Shown: positions 56,518 through 64,000 of the stretch, in pieces
Layout: each line of letters begins with the position of its first letter
How positions within the stretch are numbered: position 1 is the stretch's first letter
From: Mangrovibrevibacter kandeliae
Lineage (GTDB): Bacteria; Pseudomonadota; Alphaproteobacteria; Rhizobiales; Rhizobiaceae
Reading direction: 5' to 3'
NCBI RefSeq assembly: GCF_024519155.1
Contig: NZ_JANIFJ010000004.1
Location: 186,001 to 250,000, forward strand
DNA length: 64,000 nt
Translations under genes and position numbers: made by a program
The notes under the pieces: model-generated
Told to the model about the DNA's origin: nothing
The model's input: the letters and a program-made list of their open reading frames with translations, nothing else
The model's database searches: none

Positions 56518-57951
56518 ATGAGCGTCGCCTTTGCCGAACCCGGGCCCTTCGACGGCGCGGCCCTCGCCTTCGTCAGCCGCGCCCGCGCGGCGGGCGGCGT
56601 CCGCCGTCGGCTGTCCGGAGCGTACCTGCTGCCGGACGCGCTGGCAGAGCCCGCGCGCCGCGCCGGACTGCGTCCGTCCGACGCCGGGCCGCAGACGGGC
56701 GCCCAGGCGGATGCGGCAAAGGGCGATGTGCTGCCGCCGCCGCCGCCGCGGATCGCTCTCTACCGCGGCGCTGCGGTCGGCTATCCCTACTGGGCCTATT
56801 ATGCGCATGCGCTCCTGAGCGTCGGACTGGTGCCGGAGCCGGTCGATGCCGAGGCCATTCTCGCCGGCGCCCTCGACCGCGCGGACTGCCTGGTGATGCC
56901 GGGAGGCTTCGCCACCTGGGGCCTCGACCGGGCGGAGCAGCGCGCGCATCTCGACGCGGCGGTCCGCAGCTTCATCGACGGCGGCGGCGCTTACGTCGGC
57001 TCCTGCGGCGGCGCCTACTACGCCTCGTCGGGCCGTCCGGGATGGCTCGACGCCTTTCCGCTGACGCCCCGCTACACCCAGGAGTATCTGTCCACCGGCG
57101 CGGGGCTGGTGAGCGTTCGCCTCGGCAGCCACGCGCTGGCGCAGGGCCTGCCGCCGGCGATCGAGATGCCGTACTACCACGGGCCGGTCTATGATCGTCC
57201 GGACTGGCCGGCGGCCGAAGACGGTCCTGCCGTCGCCGGCGCCTTCCGCTCGTTGGTCGCCCCGTCCCGGCTGTTCATCGACAACCCGCTGTCTGCCGAG
57301 CGCTTCGCCGAGATGGCCGACCGCCCTGCGATCCTTGCACGACGGGACGTCGGCGGCCGCTTCGTCGTGTTCTCCCCGCACCCCGAGATGGGCGAGTTCG
57401 TGCGCAAGGGCATCGCGCTCGACGGCTATGTCCGGCATTACCTCCCGATCCGCGGCACGAAGGTCATGGACGAGACCCTGCGCTTCTACATGGCCGACGA
57501 GTCCGCCGGCTTCCGGCTGATCGCGAACGCGGTCGACTGGCTCTGCCCGCAGGGCGCGCGGGGCGAGGCCGGCGATCGTCCCGCTCCGGCGCACGATCCG
57601 CTCGACCGCCTCGATCCGCTCGTCGCCTGCGGCCTGGCAGCGCTCGACCGCCTTGCCCGCCAGGAGACCGCCGAGATGGAAGGCCTCGTGCGGCGGCAGG
57701 CCGAAGCGCTGTCGGAGGAGTGGGCGCGCCTGCGCGATCCGCTGGCGACCGCGTCCGGCCGCAGCGCCGCGGCGATCGTCGCCGTGCTCGATGCGGCGGC
57801 CGACGATGCCGGGCCGGATTTCGAAACGCGCTTTGCCGGCGCACGCCTCGCCGAGGCGCTGGTGCTTTGCGAGCTTCCCGTCCGGCTTGCCAGCGTCGCC
57901 CGACGCTGCCTCCTCTTGGACGCCCAGATCGCAGAAGGATCGCATGCCTGA
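56518..57951 (+). CDS. BPL_N/class I glutamine-amidotransferase-like protein with a C-terminal helical extension
   Basis: A 477-residue protein. The central part resembles the BPL_N/GATase-1-like fold: IALYRGAAVGYPY, LVMPGGFATWGL, the nucleophile region VGSCGGAYYAS (Cys163), and FSPHPEMGEF with the histidine. The first 75 residues and the last 130 (helical, LDRLARQETAEMEGLVRRQ) match no domain I know. In the operon with a gamma-glutamyltransferase-like gene, hydrolysis or transfer on a gamma-glutamyl amide, as PuuD does with a GATase fold, is a fair guess. It overlaps the ATPase gene by 8 bases. Confidence 0.7.
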   Translation: MSVAFAEPGPFDGAALAFVSRARAAGGVRRRLSGAYLLPDALAEPARRAGLRPSDAGPQTGAQADAAKGDVLPPPPPRIALYRGAAVGYPYWAYYAHALLSVGLVPEPVDAEAILAGALDRADCLVMPGGFATWGLDRAEQRAHLDAAVRSFIDGGGAYVGSCGGAYYASSGRPGWLDAFPLTPRYTQEYLSTGAGLVSVRLGSHALAQGLPPAIEMPYYHGPVYDRPDWPAAEDGPAVAGAFRSLVAPSRLFIDNPLSAERFAEMADRPAILARRDVGGRFVVFSPHPEMGEFVRKGIALDGYVRHYLPIRGTKVMDETLRFYMADESAGFRLIANAVDWLCPQGARGEAGDRPAPAHDPLDRLDPLVACGLAALDRLARQETAEMEGLVRRQAEALSEEWARLRDPLATASGRSAAAIVAVLDAAADDAGPDFETRFAGARLAEALVLCELPVRLASVARRCLLLDAQIAEGSHA

Positions 57952-59008
57952 ACGCGCCGCCGACGTCCGGTTCGAAGCGACGGAAAAGTCCTTCGGCCCG
58001 GTGCACGCCCTCCATCCGCTGTCGCTGACGATCGAGCCGGGAACGCTCTTCGCCCTGCTCGGTCCATCCGGATGCGGCAAGACGACGACCCTGCGGCTGG
58101 TCGCCGGTTTCGAACAGCCGAGCGCGGGGCAGGTGTTCATCGCCGGCAAGGACGTGACGGGGCTGCCGGCCTACAAGCGCAATTTCGGCATGGTCTTCCA
58201 GAGCTTCGCGCTGTTTCCCCATCTCACGGTCGGCGAGAACGTCGCCTTCGGCCTGCAGATGCGCCGCGTCTCGCGCAGCGAGACGGCCACGCGGGTCCAG
58301 CGCGCGCTCGATCTCGTGGCGCTCGGCCGCTACGCGGACCGCTATCCGTCCGAGCTGTCCGGAGGCCAGCAGCAGCGCGTCGCGCTCGCCCGCGCGGTCG
58401 TCTTCGAGCCGGACGTGCTCCTGCTCGACGAGCCGCTGTCGGCGCTCGACAAGATGCTGCGCGAGCAGATGCAGGTGGAGATCCGGCAGCTGCAGCAGCG
58501 GCTGGGGATGACCACCGTCTTCGTCACGCACGACCAGGAGGAGGCGCTGACCATGGCGGACCGCATCGCGGTGATGCGCGACGGTCGGCTGCTGCAGGCC
58601 GGTGCGCCGCGCGACATCTACGAACGGCCGGACTCACAATTTGTCGCGACGTTCCTCGGCGCAAGCAACATCCTCACCGCGACGGTCGAGGGCATCGAGG
58701 ACGGTACCGTCGTCGCCGCACTCGCCGGCCAGACGGTGCGCGCCGCCGCGCCGCCACGCCAGCCCGAGCGCGGCGCCGAGATCGCCCTCGCTCTGCGGCC
58801 CGAGCGGATCGCCATCGGGGAGACCGGCCTCGTCGAAGCCCGGGTCGAAGACTTCATCTACCGCGGCGCGACCGTGCAGGTGTCGCTGGATCTCGCCGGG
58901 CAGCCGCTCAACGCGACGCTTCCGAGCGACCGCGCCCTCGGGCTCAAGCCGGGCGCACAGGTTCGCCTCTCCTGGCCCGACGACGCGCTCGTCGCGCTGT
59001 CGGGCTGA
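57944..59008 (+). CDS. ABC transporter ATPase, PotA type
   Basis: A 354-residue ATPase with Walker A GPSGCGKTT, signature LSGGQQQRVALARAV and Walker B VLLLDEPLSALD. A C-terminal TOBE-like domain starts near residue 280. The ATG at 57944 lies inside the end of the previous gene. It energises the two permeases downstream. Confidence 0.95.
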   Translation: MPERAADVRFEATEKSFGPVHALHPLSLTIEPGTLFALLGPSGCGKTTTLRLVAGFEQPSAGQVFIAGKDVTGLPAYKRNFGMVFQSFALFPHLTVGENVAFGLQMRRVSRSETATRVQRALDLVALGRYADRYPSELSGGQQQRVALARAVVFEPDVLLLDEPLSALDKMLREQMQVEIRQLQQRLGMTTVFVTHDQEEALTMADRIAVMRDGRLLQAGAPRDIYERPDSQFVATFLGASNILTATVEGIEDGTVVAALAGQTVRAAAPPRQPERGAEIALALRPERIAIGETGLVEARVEDFIYRGATVQVSLDLAGQPLNATLPSDRALGLKPGAQVRLSWPDDALVALSG

Positions 59009-59020
59009 GGAGCCGCGCCG

Positions 59021-59875
59021 ATGCCCTCGCTCCGCCTGTCCAGTCTGGCCCTCCTCGCGCCGCCCGTGCTGCTGCTCGGCGTCTTCTTCGTGATGCCGCT
59101 CTGCTATCTCCTGTTCGTCAGCTTCATGACGAACTCGATGGGCGATCTCTACGAGACGGTCCCGACGCTGGCGAACTACACGGAGATCGTCTCCGACCCC
59201 TTCTATCATCTCATCATCGAGCGCACGCTTCTGTCGACGGCGGTGATCCTGATCGCCTGCTTTCTCATCGGCTACCCGGTGGCGCTCTACGCCTCCCGCC
59301 TCGAGGCCCGCGGCCGGCTCCTCCTGCTGATGGCGCTGATGGTGCCGCTGATGGTCTCCAACGTCGTGCGCGCCTATGGCTGGGTCGCCATCCTCGGCCG
59401 GCAGGGTGTGGTGTCGGGAACGCTGAACACCGTCGGCCTCGTCGATCGCCCGATGTCCTTCCTCTACGACTTCCAGGCCGTCACCCTCGGCCTTCTGACC
59501 ATCCTTCTTCCCTTCATGGTGATCACGCTCACCAATTCGCTGATGACCATCGACGAGCGCTATCGTGAGGCGGCGGAGGCGCTCGGAGCCGGGCCTTGGC
59601 GCACCTTCCTGCGCGTGACGCTGCCGATGTCGAGCCCCGGCATCGCGTCGGGCCTGATGCTCGTGACCTTCCTCACCCTGTCGGCCTACGTGACCGTCGC
59701 GCTGCTCGGCGGGCCGCGCTACAAGCTGCTCGTCAGCTTCGTGTTCGACAGCGTCTCGTCCTTCCGCTGGCCTCGCGCCGCTGCACTGTCCTTCGTGCTC
59801 CTGATCCTGGCGCTGGTCGTGGCCGCCGTCATCCAGATCATCGTCCGGCCCGGCCGGGTGAAGGGGCGCGGCTGA
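59021..59875 (+). CDS. ABC transporter permease, PotB type
   Basis: A 284-residue permease with six helices and the EAA loop EALGAGPWRTFLRVTLPMSSPGI. PotB-like landmarks are SFMTNSMGDLYE early and NVVRAYGWVAILGRQGV in the middle. Stop and next start share a base (TGATG). Confidence 0.94.
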   Translation: MPSLRLSSLALLAPPVLLLGVFFVMPLCYLLFVSFMTNSMGDLYETVPTLANYTEIVSDPFYHLIIERTLLSTAVILIACFLIGYPVALYASRLEARGRLLLLMALMVPLMVSNVVRAYGWVAILGRQGVVSGTLNTVGLVDRPMSFLYDFQAVTLGLLTILLPFMVITLTNSLMTIDERYREAAEALGAGPWRTFLRVTLPMSSPGIASGLMLVTFLTLSAYVTVALLGGPRYKLLVSFVFDSVSSFRWPRAAALSFVLLILALVVAAVIQIIVRPGRVKGRG

Positions 59876-60663
59876 TGACCTTCGGCGGCGTCCTCCTGCG
59901 CGCGATCGTGGTGATCGCGATGGGCCTGATCCTGGGGCCGATCGTCATCGTCCTCGTGCTGTCGTTCAGTTCGGGCAACTCCCTGTCCTTCCCGCCTCCG
60001 GGCCTGTCGTTGCAGTGGTTCGTGGAGTTCTTTCACGCCGGCCAGATGCGGGACGCCTTCCTGCTCTCGATCGGGCTCGCCTTCGCGGCGGCCTGCGGAT
60101 CCACGCTGGTCGGTCTCCTGACGGCGCTCTACACGACGCGCCGGCGCGGCATCCTCGGCTCGGTCCTGCAGACCCTGGCGATGGCGCCGCTGGTGTTTCC
60201 GGCGCTGATCCTCGGCCTCGCCCTGCTGCTGCTCTACCGCACGATCAACATGCCGGTGCTGCCCGGCCTGTTCGTCGCGCATGTCGTGGTCTGCCTGCCT
60301 TATGCCTTCCGCGCGGTGCTGACCTCGCTGCAGAGCTTCGACACGCGCTACGAGGAGGCGGCCCACAGCCTCGGCGCGGGGCCGGTGCGCGCCTTCATGC
60401 GCGTCACGCTGCCGATCATCTGGCCCGGGGTCCTGTCCGGCTGGCTGTTCGCCTTCGTCGTCTCGTTCGGCGAGCTGAACACCGCGCTCTTCCTGACCGG
60501 GCCGGGCGTGACCACGCTGCCGATCGAGATCTTCAGCTACCTGCAGTTCCAGGGCAACCAGCTTGTGGTGGCCGCGGCCAGCGCCCTGCAGGTCGGCGTC
60601 ATCCTGCTGCTCCTGCTGGCCGCCGAACGCGTGATCGGCGCGCGCCGGATCGTTTCGAGGTGA
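59875..60663 (+). CDS. ABC transporter permease, PotC type
   Basis: A 262-residue permease with the EAA loop SLGAGPVRAFMRVTLPIIWPGVL and the PotC-like FSSGNSLSFPPPGLSLQWF segment after the first helix. It is coupled to the PotB-type gene and precedes the gamma-glutamyltransferase-like gene by 4 bases. Confidence 0.94.
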   Translation: MTFGGVLLRAIVVIAMGLILGPIVIVLVLSFSSGNSLSFPPPGLSLQWFVEFFHAGQMRDAFLLSIGLAFAAACGSTLVGLLTALYTTRRRGILGSVLQTLAMAPLVFPALILGLALLLLYRTINMPVLPGLFVAHVVVCLPYAFRAVLTSLQSFDTRYEEAAHSLGAGPVRAFMRVTLPIIWPGVLSGWLFAFVVSFGELNTALFLTGPGVTTLPIEIFSYLQFQGNQLVVAAASALQVGVILLLLLAAERVIGARRIVSR

Positions 60664-60667
60664 GACC

Positions 60668-62464
60668 ATGACGCAGTTCACGACGCGGCCCGAGCTCAAG
60701 GGAACCTTCGGCGCGGTGTCGGCCACCCACTGGCTGGGCACCGCGGTCGGCATGTCGATCCTGGAGCGCGGCGGCAACGCCTTCGATGCCGCGGCGGCGA
60801 TCGGCTTCACGCTGCAGATCGTCGAGCCGCATCTGAACGGCCCGGGCGGCGAGGTGCCGATCATCGCCATGCGCGGGTCGGACGCGACGCCCGTGGTGAT
60901 CTGCGGCCAGGGCACCGCGCCGGCGCTCGCGACGACCGAGCGGTTCCGCGAACTCGGGCTGAAGATGGTGCCGGGCACGGGCCTGCTCCCCGCGGTGGTG
61001 CCGGGCGCCTTCGGCGCGTGGCTGCTGCTCCTGCGGGACTACGGCACGATGCCGCTCGACACGGTGCTGGAGGCGGCGATTGGCTATGCCGAGCGCGGTT
61101 TCCCGCTGTTGACGCGCGCCGCCGACAGCATCCGGCCGGTGCGCGATCTCTTCACCGAGGAATGGCCGAGTTCCGGCGCCGTCTGGCTCGACTCCGGCAA
61201 TGTGCCGACGACGGACGTGCCGTTCCGCACCCCGGTGATCGCGGCGACCTATCGCCGGATCCTCGCCGAGGCCGATGCCAGCGCTGGCCCGGGCGCCAGC
61301 CGCGAGATGCGGATCGAGGCGGCCCGGCGCGTCTTCTACGAAGGCTTCGTCGCCGAGGCCATCGACGCCTTCTATCGACGGGAGGTGCTGTTCGACACGA
61401 CCGGTCGCCGCAATGGCGGCCTCCTGCGCGGTGACGATCTCGCCGCCTGGACGGCCACCGTCGAGCCGACGCTCTCGCGGCGCTTCGCGGGCGTCGAGGT
61501 GCACAAGACCGGCCCGTGGGGCCAGGGCCCGGTGATGCTGCAGCAGCTCGCCCTGCTTGAGCAGCGCGGCATCGCCGATCTCGATCCGCGCAGCGACGCC
61601 TTCATCCACACGGTGGTCGAGTGCGCCAAGCTCGCCTTCGTCGACCGCGAGACCTTCTACGGCGATCCGGACTTCAGCGACATTCCGGTCGACGTGCTCC
61701 TGTCGGACGACTACGCCCGCCGGCGCGCGGCCTCGATCACCGATGCCGCCTCGCGCGAGCTCGTCCCCAGCCATCTCGAGGACGCGGCACGGCGGCTGGC
61801 GATCATCGCGGCGCGCGCCGGAAGCGAGGTGCCCGAGGGGCCGGGCGGCGGCGAGGTGACCTTTGCGCCGCTTCCCGCCGTGGAAGGCGACACGGTGCAT
61901 CTCGACGTCGTCGATCGCTGGGGCAACATGGTGTCGGCGACGCCCTCGGGCGGATGGCTGCAGTCCTCGCCGGTGATCCCGGAGCTCGGCTTTCCGATCT
62001 CGACCCGCGGTCAGATGTTCTGGCTCGACGAGGGCCTGCCCTCGACGCTGCGCCCGCGCAGCCGCCCCCGCACCACGCTGACGCCGACCCTCGTCACCCG
62101 CGACGGCCGCCCGGCGATCGCCATCGGCACGCCCGGCGGCGACCAGCAGGACCAGTGGCCGCTCGTCGTGCTCCTGCGCCGGCTGTTGCACGGCCAGGGC
62201 CTGCAGCGGGCGATCGACGCGCCGATGTTCCACTCGCGGCACTTCCCGGGGTCGTTCTATCCGCGCGACTACCAGCCGAACCGCCTGCTGATCGAAGGTC
62301 GTCACGACGCCGGTGTACTGGACGCCCTGCGCGGCCGCGGGCACGATCTCACAGTCACCGAGGACTGGGCGCTCGGCCGCGTCTGCGCCGTCGAGAGCGA
62401 CAGGTCGCTCGTCCGCGCGGCAGCGACGCCCCGCCACATGCAGAGCTACGCGATCGCGCGGTGA
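60668..62464 (+). CDS. Gamma-glutamyltransferase-family Ntn hydrolase, cytoplasmic
   Basis: A 598-residue Ntn-hydrolase precursor. The autoprocessing nucleophile is Thr409 in GDTVHLDVVDRWGN; the two chains would be about 408 and 190 residues. Two differences from classical GGT: no signal peptide, so it acts in the cytoplasm, and the arginine that binds the glutamyl carboxylate (REMAP in E. coli) is replaced in QGTAPALAT. It may therefore be an acylase or hydrolase of another amide. As the last gene of the importer operon it should process the imported compound. Confidence 0.87.
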   Translation: MTQFTTRPELKGTFGAVSATHWLGTAVGMSILERGGNAFDAAAAIGFTLQIVEPHLNGPGGEVPIIAMRGSDATPVVICGQGTAPALATTERFRELGLKMVPGTGLLPAVVPGAFGAWLLLLRDYGTMPLDTVLEAAIGYAERGFPLLTRAADSIRPVRDLFTEEWPSSGAVWLDSGNVPTTDVPFRTPVIAATYRRILAEADASAGPGASREMRIEAARRVFYEGFVAEAIDAFYRREVLFDTTGRRNGGLLRGDDLAAWTATVEPTLSRRFAGVEVHKTGPWGQGPVMLQQLALLEQRGIADLDPRSDAFIHTVVECAKLAFVDRETFYGDPDFSDIPVDVLLSDDYARRRAASITDAASRELVPSHLEDAARRLAIIAARAGSEVPEGPGGGEVTFAPLPAVEGDTVHLDVVDRWGNMVSATPSGGWLQSSPVIPELGFPISTRGQMFWLDEGLPSTLRPRSRPRTTLTPTLVTRDGRPAIAIGTPGGDQQDQWPLVVLLRRLLHGQGLQRAIDAPMFHSRHFPGSFYPRDYQPNRLLIEGRHDAGVLDALRGRGHDLTVTEDWALGRVCAVESDRSLVRAAATPRHMQSYAIAR

Positions 62465-62677
62465 GGCCTCAGGCGATCGTGCGACGGCGCGCCGGTCCTC
62501 ACGGGACGATCGCTTGCGCCGTTTGAGGTCAGGCGCGCGGCCCGATCGGCATCGATCGAGTCTCGCCGCCGATCTTCCATAAGCACGGCATCCTCGGACG
62601 GAACGACATCGGCAGGCCGGGCGCCGCGGCGCGTTCGGCCATCCTCGTCGCGTCTGCCGCCGCGGCGGGGGGTCGGC

Positions 62678-63694
62678 TCAGGTGCGGTCGGAGAAGTGGC
62701 AGGCCGCCCAGTGGTCCGGGCGCACCTCCGCCAGCGGCGGCGTCACCTCGGCACAGATCCCCTGCGCCATCCAGCACCGGGTCCGGAAGGGGCAGCCGGA
62801 CGGCGGATCGATCGGGCTCGGCACCTCGCCCTTGAGCACGATGCGCTCACGCCCGCGCACGCCGCCTTCGCCGGGAATGGCCGACAGGAGGGCCTTGGTG
62901 TAGGGCATCCGCGGGTCGGCGTAGAGTTCCTCGGCCTTCGCCACCTCGACCAGCTTGCCGAGATACATCACCCCGACGCGGTCGCTGAAATACTCGACGA
63001 CGGACAGGTCGTGCGCGATGAAGAGGTAGGTGAGCCCGAACTCCGCCTGCAGCTCCGACAGGAGGTTCAGCACCTGCGCCTGAACCGACACGTCGAGCGC
63101 CGAGACCGGTTCGTCGGCCAGGATGAACTTCGGCCGGAGCGCGAGGGCCCGGGCGATGCCGATCCGCTGGCGCTGGCCGCCGCTGAATTCGTGCGGATGG
63201 CGATCGAGATGCTCGCGGCGCAAGCCGACCCGCTCCACCAGCCACTCGACGCGCTCGCGCCGCTCCGGCCGGGGGAGGTCGCGCTGGATGTCGAGCCCCT
63301 CGGCGATCAGCTCGCGCACCGTCATCCGAGGATCGAGCGAACTCATCGGGTCCTGGAAGATCACCTGCAGGTCCTTGCGCCGGCGGCGCAAGCGCCGGCG
63401 CGAGAGGGAGGCGAGATCCTCGCCCTCGAACCGGACCTCGCCGGCGGTCGGCGTCTCGAGCCGCACGATCGAGCGGGCGAGGGTCGACTTGCCGCAGCCG
63501 GATTCGCCCACGAGGCCGAAGGTCTCGCCCCTGAAGATGCTGAAGGAGACGTCGTCGACCGCCTTCACCCATTGGGTTCGGCCGGAGAGGAGGCCGCCGC
63601 CGACGGGGAAATGGGTCTTGAGGTTGCGCACCTCGAGGATCGGGTCCGCCTCGCGCGCCGCAGGCGACGTCATGGGTTCGGCGGTGGTCGTCAC
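62678..63694 (-). CDS. Oligopeptide-type ABC transporter ATPase, OppF/DppF family
   Basis: A 338-residue ATPase with Walker [10 protein letters not shown], signature [15 protein letters not shown], Walker [13 protein letters not shown], and the C-terminal cysteines [15 protein letters not shown]. It overlaps the stop of the next ATPase gene by 4 bases. This is a second peptide-type transporter, distinct from the one at 44-50 kb. The 213 bases downstream show only a weak inverted repeat. Confidence 0.95.
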   Translation of the reverse strand: MTTTAEPMTSPAAREADPILEVRNLKTHFPVGGGLLSGRTQWVKAVDDVSFSIFRGETFGLVGESGCGKSTLARSIVRLETPTAGEVRFEGEDLASLSRRRLRRRRKDLQVIFQDPMSSLDPRMTVRELIAEGLDIQRDLPRPERRERVEWLVERVGLRREHLDRHPHEFSGGQRQRIGIARALALRPKFILADEPVSALDVSVQAQVLNLLSELQAEFGLTYLFIAHDLSVVEYFSDRVGVMYLGKLVEVAKAEELYADPRMPYTKALLSAIPGEGGVRGRERIVLKGEVPSPIDPPSGCPFRTRCWMAQGICAEVTPPLAEVRPDHWAACHFSDRT

Positions 63695-64000
63695 GGCGTC
63701 GCCCCTCCCTCATAAAGCCAGCAGGCCACCAGGCGTCCGTCGCCCGGGTCCTTCAGGGGCGGCATTGCGGTGCAGACCTCCATCATGTGCGGACAGCGGG
63801 ACTGGAACGGGCAGCCCTGCGGCATGGCGAGCGGCGCCGGCACCGCGCCCGGGATCGCCTGCAGCGGGCGTCCCTTCATGCCCGGCTGCGGCATCGAGCC
63901 GAGCAGGCCGACGGTGTAGGGATGCTTGGGGTCGTCGGTGAGCTTGGCGACGCTGCCGCGCTCCATGACCCGGCCGCCATACATGACGATGACCTCCTCG
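63691..64000 (-). CDS. Oligopeptide-type ABC transporter ATPase, OppD/DppD family (partial, C-terminus)
   Basis: The last 102 residues of an OppD-type ATPase, cut by the window end. They hold [15 protein letters not shown], the H-P-Y-T element [12 protein letters not shown] and the cysteine tail [15 protein letters not shown]. The rest of the transporter should lie beyond 64000. Confidence 0.9.
   Translation of the reverse strand, partial: EEVIVMYGGRVMERGSVAKLTDDPKHPYTVGLLGSMPQPGMKGRPLQAIPGAVPAPLAMPQGCPFQSRCPHMMEVCTAMPPLKDPGDGRLVACWLYEGGATP

Noticed and set aside
62473-62513. Inverted repeat GCGATCGT / ACGATCGC after the GGT-like gene
   Set aside because: Eight-base arms with a 25-base loop and no T-run; could be chance in GC-rich DNA.

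Overview
The window is a GC-rich chromosomal segment of an alphaproteobacterium. Hyphomicrobiales (Rhizobiales) is the most likely order. The F1 ATPase operon has the alphaproteobacterial order atpHAGDC, SdhB and RppH look alphaproteobacterial, and most of the sequence is catabolic ABC/TTT transporters with LysR and GntR regulators, as in soil or plant-associated members of the group. No rRNA, transposase, integrase, phage gene or CRISPR array was seen. I cannot name the genus.

Layout. 1-9.2 kb is mostly core: a cation/proton antiporter cut by the window edge, Dps, MsrA, a lone SdhB, an orphan HicB-like protein, then atpHAGDC. 9.2-14.5 kb holds a secreted signal-peptidase-like protein lacking its catalytic lysine, an AT-rich two-gene islet of unknown function, an Asp/Glu racemase with RppH, a Gfo/Idh/MocA oxidoreductase and MepA. 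14.6-18.0 kb is a translationally coupled four-gene cluster (GT2 glycosyltransferase, acyl-CoA dehydrogenase-like protein, PIG-L deacetylase, NodS-like methyltransferase) whose enzyme logic resembles that of Nod factors.

18.2-36.9 kb looks like a catabolic island for aromatic or heteroaromatic acids. One arm (minus strand) is a tripartite tricarboxylate-type transporter, a 4,5-dihydroxyphthalate-decarboxylase-like protein, a class II aldolase-fold protein and an FAD aromatic hydroxylase. The other arm (plus strand) is a second class II aldolase-fold protein, a ThDP decarboxylase-like enzyme, an NrtT/Tau-type ABC transporter with two tandem binding proteins, an aldehyde dehydrogenase and a second decarboxylase-like paralogue. 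Two LysR genes lie between the arms. No ring-cleavage dioxygenase is present.

37.0-44.3 kb is an AraFGH-type sugar importer with mutarotase, galactonate dehydratase, an SDR and a divergent GntR regulator, suggesting oxidative use of galactose or arabinose. 44.5-52.6 kb is a seven-gene operon (two proline-iminopeptidase-like hydrolases and a complete peptide ABC transporter) divergent from a LuxR solo. The LuxR protein has the Met/Trp ligand-pocket substitutions of regulators that sense plant-derived signals, and a perfect 16-bp dyad lies between the two transcription units. Divergent tRNA-Gln and tRNA-Pro genes follow.

53.5-62.5 kb is a GntR-controlled unit: a DapA-like lyase, the regulator, and a divergent operon of a polyamine-type ABC transporter, a BPL_N/GATase-like protein and a cytoplasmic gamma-glutamyltransferase-like enzyme. 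Two near-identical GTATAC operators lie in the divergent promoter region. The last 1.3 kb begins another oligopeptide ABC transporter, cut by the window end.
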